This document shows positions 23,895 to 36,027 of a DNA stretch of 64,000 nucleotides, in pieces (the first letter of the stretch is position 1; each line of letters opens with the position of its first letter). Source of the DNA: Dipteronia dyeriana. Lineage: Eukaryota; Streptophyta; Magnoliopsida; Sapindales; Sapindaceae. Location of the stretch: positions 94,905,152-94,969,151 of the forward strand of contig CM065299.1 of assembly GCA_032871835.1 (NCBI GenBank), written 5' to 3'. The position numbers were made by a program, and so were the translations under genes. Under the pieces are notes generated by a model. That model did no database searches, was not told the DNA's origin, and saw only the letters and a program-made list of their open reading frames with translations.

Positions 23895-24604
23895 ATGTGC
23901 GAGATTTTCACACGCCTCAATTATGACCCCATTCATTGTAATTATCTCAAATTACACGTTTATACTCATAAATTACTGTAAAAATTTAATTTTAAAAAAA
24001 TACCAAATGGGTGTTCTAATTAACAAACCCATGAAAGCAAGAATCTTTGAAGTTGAAAACTAAACTTACCTTAAAATCTAACTAATTAACCCAGAATAAT
24101 ACTCGAAACACACACACAAGAAATCCAAAAATCATATCATGGTTTATATTTCTCAAACTTTCTCATCAACCAAACAGAAGATTATTGTTTTCCAACATCG
24201 CAACATGCTAAGTTACGTCAATAATTAAACAAGGTAACTTGATAGATCTAAAATGAGATAAACCCATAAGCAAAAACAAAAACCTCAGATTCACGGAGCA
24301 TAAATTGCAAATCTGCGGGTCGAAGGCCATAAGAGGATCTCACTTGCTTCGGCCTTAAAGGAGTGGATACGTGCTTTCATGGAGAATAGGAAGAAGAAGA
24401 GGAGGAAGAAGATGAGAAGAAAACAGATGAAGATGAATATGAAGAAAGACGACGAGGATAAAGAAAGAAGACGAATATGAAGAAAGAAGATGGAGATGAA
24501 AAAAGAAGGGGGAGAAGAGAAGACCTGACGAAGAAGAACTTCATGTTCAAGAGATAAAATATTTTTTTTTTAAATGTGTGTTTCAAAATTTTCATTTGTA
24601 ACCT
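23895..24604. other. non-genic stretch with GA-rich run
   Basis: No gene supported. A purine-rich GAAGAA/GATGAA run at about 24378-24535 gives a serine- and phenylalanine-rich false frame on the minus strand. Confidence 0.6.
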
Positions 24605-24662
24605 AGATTTTGTTTTTATTTTTTTAAAAATGAAAACGAAAGCAGATTGAAAAAACAGCTAC
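24605..24662. mobile_element. short terminal fragment of the inverted-repeat MITE family
   Basis: The sequence GAAAACGAAAGCAG, a run, then AAACAGCTACATGAC matches the inverted form of the GCAGCTGTTTTTCAG end of the full elements. Everything else is lost. Confidence 0.6.
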
Positions 24663-24682
24663 ATGACATGTACGAATCCTAA

Positions 24683-25735
24683 GGCCACGTCTTGCAGCTA
24701 TTTTTCAGTCTGTTTTCGTTTTTATTTTAAAAAAATGATTTCGAAAACGCATTCGTTAACCGTTTTTCATTTTATTTTCGGAAAAAAATTGAAAAACAAA
24801 ATCATTGTTAAAAGTGAAAGATTTGAAAAACACAAAGTACTTGTTTTTTGTTTTTGTTTTTATTTTTCATTTTGTTTTTCATTTTTTTTTATAATAAAAA
24901 AACATTGTTTTTTTAAAACTATTAATTGTAATGTTATGCGTTTGATATGGCTAAGATAAGACGGTACAAGATTTTCAAATGACCAAAGTACCCCTTATAT
25001 ATATGTATGTATAAATTCGAAAATATTTTATTTTCAATTAGAACTAAAAGCATTCATATAGTTATATATATATTAATATAATATTTTATAATATTTATAT
25101 AATATTACTATATATTATAATATTTACATAATTAGTATATTAATATATAATATTATAGAATATTATATAAAATATTATATATTATAATATTTACATAATT
25201 AGTTTATTAATATTCTTTAATATATATATATATATAAATATAATAATATTATATATAATATTATAATATATTTTTATTATATAAATTATACTAATATTTT
25301 ATAAATATTTTATATAATGTATACAATTATACTTTTATTATATAATAATATATATATTATAATTATTTATTTATAATTTAAAAGTTTAGTTTTGATTAAT
25401 TCATTTTTTGATATGTTTTTTGGAATTAATTTTTGATGTGTTACTTTTGTTTAATTTAAAATTTTCAATACAAAAATCATACTGATTAATTATTGAATCA
25501 ATATGTTTATAGTTGTAATAATATTAAACATAGTACCAAAATTGATTTTTCAATTTTTGATAGTTTTCGGTTAACCTACCAAATGCGATTTTTCCGTTTT
25601 CATTTTCAAAATACAGCTTTCAGTAGTGCTACCAGATGCGTTTTCATAATTCGAAACTGAAACAAAAAATACTGTTTTCATTTTCATTTTTATTTTTGAA
25701 AAACAACAACTAAAAAATGCTTATAAAACAGGTCC
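24683..25735. mobile_element. MITE, Tourist/PIF-Harbinger-like, full length (copy A)
   Basis: 1053 bp, flanked by TAA on both sides (24680-24682 and 25736-25738). It begins GGCCACGTCTTGCAGCTATT and ends with TTATAAAACAGGTCC; the two ends are imperfect inverted repeats. The centre is a long TA-rich block. No transposase frame is present. The 3-bp TWA target duplication and GG..CC ends suggest PIF/Harbinger affiliation; this is inference, because no transposase is linked to it here. Confidence 0.78.
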
Positions 25736-25893
25736 TAAATATTCATTAAACATTCGTTTCTCATCACTTGCAGTCAATTTTTTCAGTTCACCAAGAGAAT
25801 TATTAATTTTGGATTTTGGATTATTGCAAAAGCAAGGCAAAAGTAAAATCACATCAAAATAATTTGAACTCTAGAAACATAGTGCAACTATTA

Positions 25894-26737
25894 GGGTCCG
25901 TCCTGTAAGAGCTTTTCAATTGATGTTTTTCGAAAATAAAAATGAAAATGAAAACAGTATTTTTGGTTTCATTTTTGAATTCTAAAAACGCGTCTGGTAG
26001 CAAATACTAAAAGTTGTATTTTGAAAATGAAAACGGAAAAAACGCGTCTGGTATGTTAACTGAAAACTATCAAAAATTAAAAATTGAAATATCAATTTTA
26101 GTAGTTTGTTTAATATTATTACAACTATAAACAAATTGATTAAATAATTAACCAATATAATTTTTGTATTGTAATTTTTAAATTAAACAAAAGTAACAAA
26201 TCAAAAATTAATTCAAAAAAATACATCAAACAAAATAAATTAATCAAAACTAAACTCTTAAATTATAAATAAATAATTATTATATATATATAATATTTTA
26301 TTATTATATATAATAATATATAATATATAATATATATATATATATATATTATATTATATTAATATATTATTATATATATATGATATGTAAAATATTATAA
26401 TATATATATAAGAGGGGCACTTTGGTAATTTAAAAATCTTGTTCCATCTTGTCCTAGTCATATCAAACGCATAATATTACAAATAATAGTTTAAGATTTT
26501 TTTTAATATAAAAAAAGTGAAAAACAAAATGAAAAACAAAAACGAAAAACGAAAAACGAAAAACGAAAAACAATTATTTTGTGTTTTTCAAATATTTCAC
26601 TTTTAATACCGGTTTTGTTTTTTTTTTTGTTTTTTTTTTTGAAAATAAAATGAAAAACGGTTAACAAACGCGTTTTTGAAATCGTTTTTGAAAAATAAAA
26701 ATGAAAACAGACTGAAAAACAGCTGCATGACGGGGCC
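25894..26737. mobile_element. MITE, same family, full length (copy B)
   Basis: 844 bp between two TTA trinucleotides (25891-25893 and 26738-26740). It begins GGGTCCGTCCTGTAAGAGC and ends GCTGCATGACGGGGCC. It is in the opposite orientation to copies A and D by internal blocks. Confidence 0.82.
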
Positions 26738-27120
26738 TTAGGGTCCGTTATGTAAGCGTTTTTCAGTTGCTGCTTTTCGAAAATGAAAATGAAAATGAAA
26801 ACAGTGTTTTTTATTCCAATTTTGAATTCTGAAAACGCGTCTGGTAGCATATACGGAGAGTTGTATTTTAAAAATGAAAAGAGAAAAAACGCGTCTGGTA
26901 GGTTAACAAAAAACTATCAAAAATTGAAATATCAATTTTAACATTTTGTTTAATATTGTTACAACTATAAACAAATTCATTACATAATTAACCAATATAA
27001 TTGTTGCATTATAATTTTTAAATTAAACAAAAGTAACACATCAAAAAAAAATTCATAAAAACATATCAAAAAATGAATTAATCAAAACTAAACTTTTAAA
27101 TTATAAACAAATAATTACAA

Positions 27121-27152
<32 letters not shown>

Positions 27153-27636
27153 AACGGTATATATTATATTAATATATATTATAATAATATATATAAAATA
27201 TAAAAATTATTATTACATATATAATAATTTATATTTTAATAATATATTATAATATTATATATATTATTTTTTATATTAAATATTATTATTTTTTATATAT
27301 TATATCATATTTTTATATATAATAATACATCATATATTACATTATACCCTATATAAATATATAATATTTGATATTATATATATATATATATATATATTAT
27401 AATATTATATATATTATTACATAAATATATATTATATATATGATAGAATATTAATGTTGACGTCGATTTCTGGATTATGTCAGAAAAGCCAACAAGGATT
27501 GAATTTCGGCTATTGATTCAAAGAGAGAGAGAGAGATTCAGAGAGAGTAACGAAGACAAGTTTTACGTGGTAAAACTCCGATGACCGGAGAAACGTCCAC
27601 GGATGGTTGAATGATCAACCAAGCCAAAATCCACTA

Positions 27637-27891
27637 TTAAAATATGATGTTTACAATCCCTTCCCTTGCTGCGTCTGTAACCAATTGCTGCAGGGCCTCT
27701 TGGAAACGCATCGTAAGATCTATGTTGGTTGGAGGAACTTGCTGGATCCCTTCCAAGTGTGCAAGCTGGTTTTCTGTGTTTGTTGCAGGATCTTGTGACG
27801 TGTTGCCAACATAGAAATCGCCTGGTGATTTTTGGTCATTCCCTAAACTGCTTCTACTTCTACTTCTACTTCCTGCCATTGCTTTTAACAA
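27637..27891 (-). pseudogene. gag N-terminal fragment of the deletion derivative
   Basis: Starts MLKAMAGSRSRSRSS and closely parallels the start of the gag at 40449 (shared VGNTSQDPA and LVTDAAREGI). At about 27657 the frame passes into LTR sequence, so only around 78 gag residues remain. Confidence 0.88.
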
Positions 27892-27926
27892 GTTTGGAGG
27901 TTCAAGCCCCTTCTTCTAGCGCCAAC

Positions 27927-28784
27927 TGTTGACGTCGATTTCTGGATTATGTCAAAAAAGCCAACAAGGATTGGATTTCGGCTATTGATTCAAAGAGAGA
28001 GAGAGATTCAGAGAGAGTTACGAAGACAAGTTTTACGTGGTAAAACTCCGATGACCGGAGAAACGTCCACGGGTGGTTGAAGGATCAACCAAGCCAAAGT
28101 CCACTATGAAAATATGATGTTTACAAGCCCTCGATCTCTCTTTTTTCTCTCTGTATTTGCTATGGTTGTTGTATGCTATATTGCCTATCTCTTTTGGAGC
28201 CAGATTATAGGTCTATTTATATGCTTATAGAACCCTAATCTGCTTTGTACAAGTAATACAAGATCTTTGTATCTAATTGTGATTCGGTTACTTGTTTGTG
28301 GTTGATTTGTCTTCTTTCCTGTTTCGGAGTCTCTTATGGAAATCGAGTGGGATTCTAGTAGTGATGTTCAATTTGGACTTGTTTCCTTATAAGAATGTAG
28401 TCTTCGTAAAGTAATCAAGTTATTTCCTGATTGGGGACTCTTCTAACTTAATGTTCCATTTTATTTGGGATTCCTTCCTGATGGATATCTTCGTGTGTTT
28501 AATGACTTAATCCGTGTGAAATAAGCACCAAGTTCTTACTCGAGTCGTGTTTTATTCCCGAGTAAGAGTAATATCTGATGGTCCCGAGTAGCGCCGTTCG
28601 AGCCCGAGTGGAAGCGTTGTTTAACCAGTCCCAAGTAGGTTTCATTCAATATATGCTTACTCGGGCTTTCTTCTCTTTAATGATGCCTCGTAGGATATTT
28701 CCTGAGTGCCCATTTGGGCGTCCACCTGGCTATTTTCTCCTTCCTATCAATGACATGTGTGCTTGGTAAAATTCACGTACGACA
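27927..28784 (-). repeat. complete LTR of the deletion derivative
   Basis: 858 bp. On the plus strand it runs from TGTTGACGTCGATTTC to CACGTACGACA, homologous to the LTRs at 29044-29921 and 40485-41360. Confidence 0.93.
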
Positions 28785-28907
28785 ATTAATATACTAATTA
28801 TGTAAATATTAAATATTATTATATTTTATATATTATATCATATTTTTATATATAATAATACATCATATATTACATTATACCCTATATAAATATATAATAT
28901 TTGATAT

Positions 28908-28938
<31 letters not shown>

Positions 28939-29043
28939 ATTATGTACTAATGTAATATATATTATATATAATCACAATATTATATATATTATAGAATATT
29001 AATATACTAATTATGTAAATATTATAATATATAATATTTATAT

Positions 29044-29921
29044 TGTTGACGTCAATTTCTGGATTACGTCAGAAAAGCCAACAAGGATTGGATTTCGGCT
29101 ATTAATTCAAAGAGAAAGAGATTCAGAGAGAGTAACGAAGACAAAATTTTTATGTGGTAAAACTCCGATGATCGGAGAAATGTCCACGGGTGGTTGAAGG
29201 ATCAACCAAGCCAAAATCCACTATGAAAATATGATGTTTACAAGCTCTCGATCTCTCTTTTTTCTCTCTGTATTTGCTATGATTGTTGTATGCTATATTG
29301 CCTATATCTTTTGGAGCCAGATTATGAGTCTATTTATATGCTTATAGAACCTTAATTTGTTTTGTACAAGTAATACAAGATCTTTGTATTTAATTGTGAT
29401 TCGGTTACTTGCTTGATGTTGATTTGTCTTCTTTCCTGTTTCGGAGTCTCTTATGGAAATCGAGTGGGATTCTAGTAGTGTATTTCAATTTGGACTTGTT
29501 TACTTATAAGAATGTAGTCTTCGTAAAGAAATCAAGTTATTTCCTGATTGGAGACTCTTCAAACTTAATGTTCCATTTTATTTGGGATTCATTCCTGATG
29601 GATATCTTCGCGTATTTAATGACTTAATCCGTGTGAAATAAGCACCAAGTTCTTACTCGAGTCGTATTTATTCCCGAGTAAGAGTAATACCTGATGGTCC
29701 CGAGTAGCGCCGTTTGAGCCCGGGTGGAAGCGTTGTTTAACCAGTCCCGAGTGTTGTTAACTGATCCCGAGTAGGTTTCATTCTATATATGCTTACTCGG
29801 GCTTTTCTTCTCTTTAATGATGCCTCGTAGGATATTTCCTGAGTGCCCATTTGGGAGTCCACCTGGCTATTTTCTCCTTCCTGTCAATGACGTATATGCT
29901 TGGTAAAATTCACATACGACA
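29044..29921 (-). repeat. 3' LTR of the Tat element
   Basis: 878 bp, TG...CA termini. The differences from the 5' LTR look like a few percent by eye, which fits a moderately recent insertion; a proper alignment is needed for an age. Confidence 0.94.
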
Positions 29922-29931
29922 ATACCCCTTT
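29922..29931 (-). promoter_or_regulatory. polypurine tract of the Tat element
   Basis: AAAGGGGTAT on the minus strand, directly beside the 3' LTR. Confidence 0.75.
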
Positions 29932-30402
29932 AAAATATTTTTGTCTAGTAAATTTCATTTCGGGCAAGAGTATTTTAATCGTCTTAATTTTCACTTGTCA
30001 GAATAGCCGTCTTGTCATAATGGTGACCCTGTAATTTCGATTCATTTCATCACGCGAGATCTTAAATGATGGCGATGTTTTATAGTTCTAACGGTTGAGG
30101 GCTACTTCCCGTTTGACAAGCGTCCCTCGTCTCTTCGTTTTTCAATATCATTTATGAGAAATGATTTTTGCGTTTCCCCAAACGTCGCCTACGTCATCGA
30201 GTTTCGTCATAATTTTTTTTTCCCGCTTTGAAATCCTAGGGTTTAGTGCCGTCTCTTCTTTAAATTCTTTGCTGAGAGACATTGTTGGTTTATTCTCAAA
30301 AAAATTAAGCAGAAATTTCTTTAAACTCAGATTTCTTTATCGAGAAGTTCACGATTCTCTGTTTGAAGATCTTGCATCAATCTCAATTCAAGGTTAGTTT
30401 TA

Positions 30403-33396
30403 ATGGGGCCATCTTCCTGCCGTCGTCTCTTTAAATTCGCTTTTGATGCATTAGAACCTAGAGATTTCCAGTTAGTATCTTGCATTAAACGATTACTGGG
30501 GGATATCCCAATAGATGAACCTCAATTCTTAGAGGTTGATGTTTCTGGGCTTCACTCTGACGTCACTTTCAGCCTTGTATCGAGTTCTCCATCTAGTTCT
30601 GATTCTGATATTTATGATCACAGGGTATCTTTTCAAAGGATGGGTAAACATCAGAGCAGAAGTAAGGTATACAAGCACGGCTCGAGCAGCGTTCAGACCA
30701 GGGAACAGACTGTTAACGAGGGTGACGTTGATGAAGTGTACAGGGTGTCTCGTCTTTCGTTTTCTGATACTCGCCCGAGTGGCTTTGATACTGAGCCGAA
30801 TGTGGTCGGGTCAGCTGAGATAGAAAAATACCGCTCCCGATTCGAATTTCCTGACTCAGTCACTTTGGTTCCTACGAGGGATAGAGCCGTATGAAATCCT
30901 CCCGATGGCATGGTCGCGATTTATAGATCCATGCTTTGCTGCGGCGTCACACTTCCCCTTCAGCCTTTTATTGCCTGGTTTTTGGTTGAAGCAGGGATAG
31001 CCCCAACTCAGTTGGCCCCGAATAGTTACAAAGTCTTAATGTGCATGTGGCACATGTTCAGTCGAATGAACCTTTCGTCGCCTTCCCCGAATGAAATCAG
31101 GCATTTCTTTACGCTGAGGTAAGTTAGCAAAACGGGGACCTATTTTCTTGCGTCTACTCATTCGGACGGTTGGGTCCCCAAAGAAGCAAAGGTGAATCGG
31201 GGGGTCGATGCTTCTGATGATCCAAAAAAGAAGGGTTTCATATGGGGATTCCCTACATCCAACAAATTTTGGAAAAACAGTTGGTTTTTCGCTGGAGGGA
31301 CTCTCGGGCTCGACATCACTGTTCGATCTGGGGATTCATGAACTGTGTTGAGTGTTCCCAATTTCTTATATTCCCCCAAAGTGTGGAACAAGAAAATAAT
31401 TGATTATAGTGATTCTGAGCTGAAGAGGCTGACTCGGGCAGCTGTTCGTACTCTGGAGAAGAGGAGCAAGAGCTATCTTTTCAAAAAGGATGACTTGATA
31501 AAGCTCGGCTTCTTCAGACAGGTTTTGGGCCATCGCAGGCGATATAAGTAACCCGACGCCCTTTCTATTGTATTTCTCTACTTTTCATTTTCTTTTCTAA
31601 CATGTATTTTTTTTTTATTGTTCGACACGGACGTTGTCAGCGATCTTCAAGCTCGCCAGGTGAATGCGATTCTACAAGCGAGTAGAAAGGAAGCTTCCCG
31701 TCAGGGCGATGAGGGTATTGCTCCACCCGAGCCTGATGAGGAAACTGATATTGCTGAGCAAATTCCCGAGTGCGTTGATCGGGGTGCTCAGCCTTCTACT
31801 CAGGATTTTGCTGGTCCAAGGTGAGCCAATTGACACCCAACTGCCTGAAAATAGGGATAGGCAATATGAAGGTCCGGGTGAAGAGCCTGTTGGACGGTTT
31901 GAAGCTGGCGACGGTGGTAACGTCTTGACGGATCAAGTGCCTGCAGGTGCCGAATTCTTTAACTCTTTTCAGGATGATCCGCAGGAAGATCCTGCTGCTG
32001 ATCTTAACTTCCACCTTTCTCGGGGTGAGAAGCGAAAGGCAGTTAGTTCATCATCTCGTCCACTCAAAGTTCCTCGGGTAGTCTCATTTATTGACTCTAG
32101 TGACGAAGATGTTGCGGATGAGATTGCCCCGAGTGTTGGCGCTGGAGCATCAGTAGTTGCAGCCGCTTCAGAACCGAGTAGAGCTTCTTCTACCACCGAA
32201 GTTGGAGATATGAGGGTTGAGCCTTCGGGGGTTCCTTCTCCATCCTTAGAACCGAACAGGGCTTCTCCTGCCCCCGAGTTTGGAAATCTGGGAGCTGAAC
32301 CCTCGGGGGTTCCTTTATTCCTTTCTCCTCAGGATATGCTACGGGAGATGTCCTCCTGTCGGGCTTTTATCGGGGAGGACTGTTGGATCGGTTTTAGAGA
32401 TAGTTCACTGTCCAAACGTCTCCAAAACGTTTTCAACGATACATCTTATGTAAGTTAAATCTGACTCAGTTAAATCTGACTCAGTTAAATCTGACTCCTT
32501 TATTGTTTTGCTTCTGCCAGATTTCTAAGTATATCCCTTTGCAGATGGTGGCCGAATTTGCTGAGCTTATTCAGATGCAACAATATCAAGTCGATCGAAT
32601 AAGGCGTCTAAAGGCTCAGCTGAAGGCGAGTGAGAAGGGTCGTGCTCGAGCCTAGAAAGCTTACCTGTAGGAGGTCGGTTCTGTACAAATATTTACCGAC
32701 CATTGTCTGGCGAAGCAGGTTGAAGCAGAGGACAAGGCATCTCTGGCAGAGAAGAAGGTTGCATCACTTCAAAATCTTCTATCTTCTGCTGAAGAATCCA
32801 TGCTCAAGGCCGAGTAGGAGGCGGAGCAGGCGAAGTCGGCGTATGACCAAAAAATTGAAGATCTAGAGCGCCAAGTGCTGACAATTGAATCCCTTTCCCG
32901 AGAGGCCAGGTTGGAACTGGAAGTCCAAGGGGTGGATCGTTTTAAAATATCCTCTGCTTATGATGCCTTACTTTTTTGGGAATTTCAATATGGGCTAGTT
33001 TCGGCCGGCGAGTTCTTCAAAGTTAAGAATAGGGCGACCGAGAAAGCCCGTGCTAATTGGGAGCTGTCAATCAAACACCATGTGGACCGGTCCTTGGAAT
33101 CTCTTTGGATTTAGATGAATGAATGGATAGCCTACTGTCGTAGTCAAGGCAAAGAGCCCCATCCCATGCATTTAGAGATTCCATCCGAGCATTCTCTCTC
33201 GACCTTTTATGCAAGTCAAGAGTCGGTTGAGGGTGCAGTCCCAGATGTCGGGTTAGTCCCGGGTGAAGATTACAGCCAGTGGATGGATGATACTGTCGAC
33301 GATATCACTTGGCCATCTAACGAGAGCCTGCTTCGTGAGTACGAGATGGTGCCAGATCCGAGTATTGGCAAATGCTCGAAATCCTCGCAACCTTGA
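30403..33396 (+). pseudogene. opposite-strand ORF of the Tat element (PF04195-like, 'putative gypsy type transposon' family)
   Basis: Plus-strand coding blocks run against the polyprotein. The first (30403-30894, MGPSSCRRLFKFAF...) has a serine-rich middle. The second (about 30905-31122) has PLQPFIAWFLVEAGIAPTQL and MCMWHMFSR. The third (about 31140-31550) has KKKGFIWGFPTSNKFWKNSW and a basic end. An acidic low-complexity block follows (31618-32458), then a coiled-coil-like Glu/Lys/Ala block (about 32550-33110) and a last block ending near 33396. Possible introns separate some blocks (GTAAGT at about 31119). The second and third blocks resemble the plant 'transposase_28' domain known from antisense ORFs of Tat elements. 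Several in-frame stops show decay. Function is not established for the family. Confidence 0.72.
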
Positions 33397-33540
33397 TTTT
33401 GTAGAATTGTATAAATTTTTGATTATTTTTTACTTGTACAAAACCATTCCTTGAACTGTAACCATTCTTTTAGGAGCAATAAAATCTTATTTTATTCTGA
33501 ATTGAATGGTCTTGAACTGTTCATTGCTGATTGTTGCCAA

Positions 33541-34190
33541 GTGCTGTATTAAACTGGCTGGTGTTCGGGTAACTTAACCGAGTATCTTATTAAACCGGTT
33601 GTTACCCGAATGACTTCAATTGCCAAGTATCTTATTAAATTGGCTTCTTCGATGTTCGGGTAACTTAACCGAGTATCTTATTAAACCGGTTGTTACCCAA
33701 ATGACTTCAATTGCCAAGTATCTTATTAAACTGGCTTCTTCGATGTTCGGGTAACTTAACCGAGTATCTTATTAAACCGGTTGTTACCCGAATGACTTCA
33801 ATTGCCAAGTATCTTATTAAACTGGCTTCTTCGATGTTCGGGTAACTTAACCTAGTATCTTATTAAACCGGTTGTTACCCGAATGACTTCAATTGCCAAG
33901 TATCTTATTAAACTGGCTTCTTCGATGTTCGGGTAACTTAACCGAGTATCTTATTAAACCGGTTGTTACCCGAATGACTTCAATTGCCAAGTATCTTATT
34001 AAACTGTTTCTTCGATGTTTGGGTAACTTAACCGAGTATCTTATTAAACCAGTTGTTACCCGAATGACTTCAATTGCCAAGTATCGTATTAAACTGGATT
34101 CTTCGATGTTCGGCTAACTTAACTGAGTATCTTATTAAACCGGTTGTTACCCGAATGACTTCAATTGCCAAGTATCTTATTAAACTGACT
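33541..34190. repeat. 91-bp tandem array, seven copies, inside the Tat element
   Basis: GTTACCCGAATGACTTC recurs at 33601, 33692, 33783, 33874, 33965, 34055 and 34146, that is every 91 bp (once 90). Each unit is made of two diverged halves that share AGTATCTTATTAAAC. One half carries GTTACCCGAA and the other its reverse complement TTCGGGTAAC. The array lies between integrase and the opposite-strand ORF. Confidence 0.95.
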
Positions 34191-34200
34191 CTTTATTATT

Positions 34201-34773
34201 AATCGAGTCATCTTGAAACAGAAGTTTACACTTGTGTTTCATACCCGGTTGCTATCCGAACATTACATCAAGGCTCACCATGATCATACGTTCGAGTCTT
34301 TACGCAATACCAAGGACGTCTCCCTAGTTTTTATGCTTAAGGGTTTGCCGAATCGTTGAGCTCTTTTTTAAAAAAGTTGCTTCAACACAGCTACGCATTT
34401 CACCGAAATTTCTCCTTATAACGTCCCGAGCATTTTTCCAGAGTCTGGTGCATCGGGTTTACCTTTTTACGAAGGTCATTTTAACCATGCTCGGCTGGCA
34501 TGCTCCTACGAGCTTCTCCGCCCATTCAAAATTTGATGGTCCCGAGAATTCTATTTGCATGTTCTTATTATCATGCTCTTCTTCCATATGTTCTTATTAT
34601 CATATGCTTTCTTTTGGAAATCCCGAGCTAGATGCTTTCCTTTCGGAAATTCCGAGTAATTTTATTTATTACTGCAAAAAATCGACAGATTTAAATTACA
34701 GTTTAATATTTATCCTACCAATATTGTCCTGGCTAGAAAAAAGAATAAAATATTCAATATATATATATATATA
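34201..34773. other. unassigned part of the Tat element next to integrase
   Basis: No coding potential recognised. The stretch is dotted with CCCGAG/CTCGG motifs shared with the LTR and ends in a (TA)n run near 34757-34773. Confidence 0.5.
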
Positions 34774-35975
34774 TTAAGGATAGAAAATCTTTAGATATTG
34801 GACATTGCATGGTCCGGGTAACACCCCTCCATTAGGTCGAGCAATCCAATAAGCTCCATGGCCAGCTATCCCCTCGATCTTGTATGGATCTTCCCATTTG
34901 TCAGCCAGGGATCCTATGGCTCTATTTTTTGTGTTTAATGACACCTTCCTGAGCACCAGGTCTCCTAGCTAGAATTTTCTGATCCGAACACGAGAGTTGT
35001 AGTGGCGAGCCACTCTTTGTTGATATGCTGTATTTCTTAATCCGGACTTTTTCCTTTTTTCTTCTAGCTCATCCAAACTTTGTAGTAGCATATCAATATT
35101 CTGTTCTTCATCGTATAGCCTGACCCGGGGGGACGCATACGATGTTTCTACGGGGATGACAGCTTCTGTTCCGAACGCTAAGGTGAACGGAGTTTCTCCT
35201 GTTGAAGTCCTTGCTATCGTCCGATATGCCTATAATACTTCAGAAAGCTTTTCAACCCAGCTTCCTTTTTTGTCATCTAACTTTGCTTTAATGGTGTGCT
35301 TGATAATTTATTTACTGCTTCTACTTGCCCGTTTGTTTGAGGATGAGCTGGTGTCGCATAGTAGTTAGCAATATGATACTTCTCGCACAATTGTCTGAAC
35401 TTTTGGTTATCAAACTGAGTGCCATTGTCGGTGATTATAGTGTCCGGAACTCCAAACCTATAAAGTATGTTTTTCTTTACAAAATTTATAGTGTTGGCTT
35501 CTGTGATATGCACCAGCGCTTCAGCTTCTGCCCATTTTGTAAAATAATCGATAGCTACTATGGCGTGCTTTACTCCACCCCCTGTCCCAGCTGGCATTGG
35601 CCCGATCAGGTCTAGGCCCTATATGGCGAATGGCCATGGGGCAGTGAGGTTTCTAAGCTTTTCAGGGGGTTGTCGGATATCGTTGGCAATCATTTGATAT
35701 GTATTGCAACTTTTCGACCACTGCTGTGCATCTGAGAAAAACGTAGGCCAGTTATAGCCTTGCCTGAGTACCTTATGCGCCATACTTCTACCCCCAGTGT
35801 GGTTCCAGCAAACTCTTCCGTGGATCTCTTGAAGTATTCGATGAGCATCTTCTTCCGGTACACATCTCTGGAGAGCTCGGGAAACCCCCCTTCTGTATAA
35901 TTCTCCTCCGATCATGGTATACCTAGCCGATCGATACCTGATGCGCTTTTCTAGTACCGGATCTTCCGGGAGCAA
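34774..35975 (-). pseudogene. integrase of the Tat element, broken
   Basis: The N-terminal zinc-binding region (35975-35619) has the two histidines (EIHGRVCWNHTGG), but the second cysteine of the C-x2-C pair is replaced (SCNTYQM). The catalytic core (35597-35277) shows all three acidic residues in context: AIDYFTKWAEAE, TDNGTQF and NGQVEAVNK. A C-terminal piece (34956-34774, with ADKWEDPYKI) follows after further breaks. The enzyme joined element DNA to the host chromosome. A stop separates the zinc region from the core, and the core frame ends soon after the glutamate. No chromodomain is seen, as expected for Tat. Confidence 0.9.
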
Positions 35976-36027
35976 GCCTTTTTTCCAGGAACCTTCTCAG
36001 CTGGACCATCCAACCGTCTTGCGATGT

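Larger units (their letters stand above)
27455..28784 (-). mobile_element. internally deleted Ty3/gypsy (Tat) element
   Basis: Perfect 5-bp flanks, ATTAA at 27450-27454 and 28785-28789, mark one insertion of 1330 bp. On the minus strand it has a complete LTR (28784-27927), the leader and first part of gag (27926 to about 27657), then the last 200 bp or so of a second LTR (about 27656-27455). It is a shortened relative of the element at 29044-41360, since the gag starts are clearly homologous. Confidence 0.9.

Noticed and set aside
33541..34190. Regularly spaced repeats resembling a CRISPR array
   Set aside because: The 'spacers' are also repeated, the unit is a continuous 91-bp tandem repeat, and the host is a plant.
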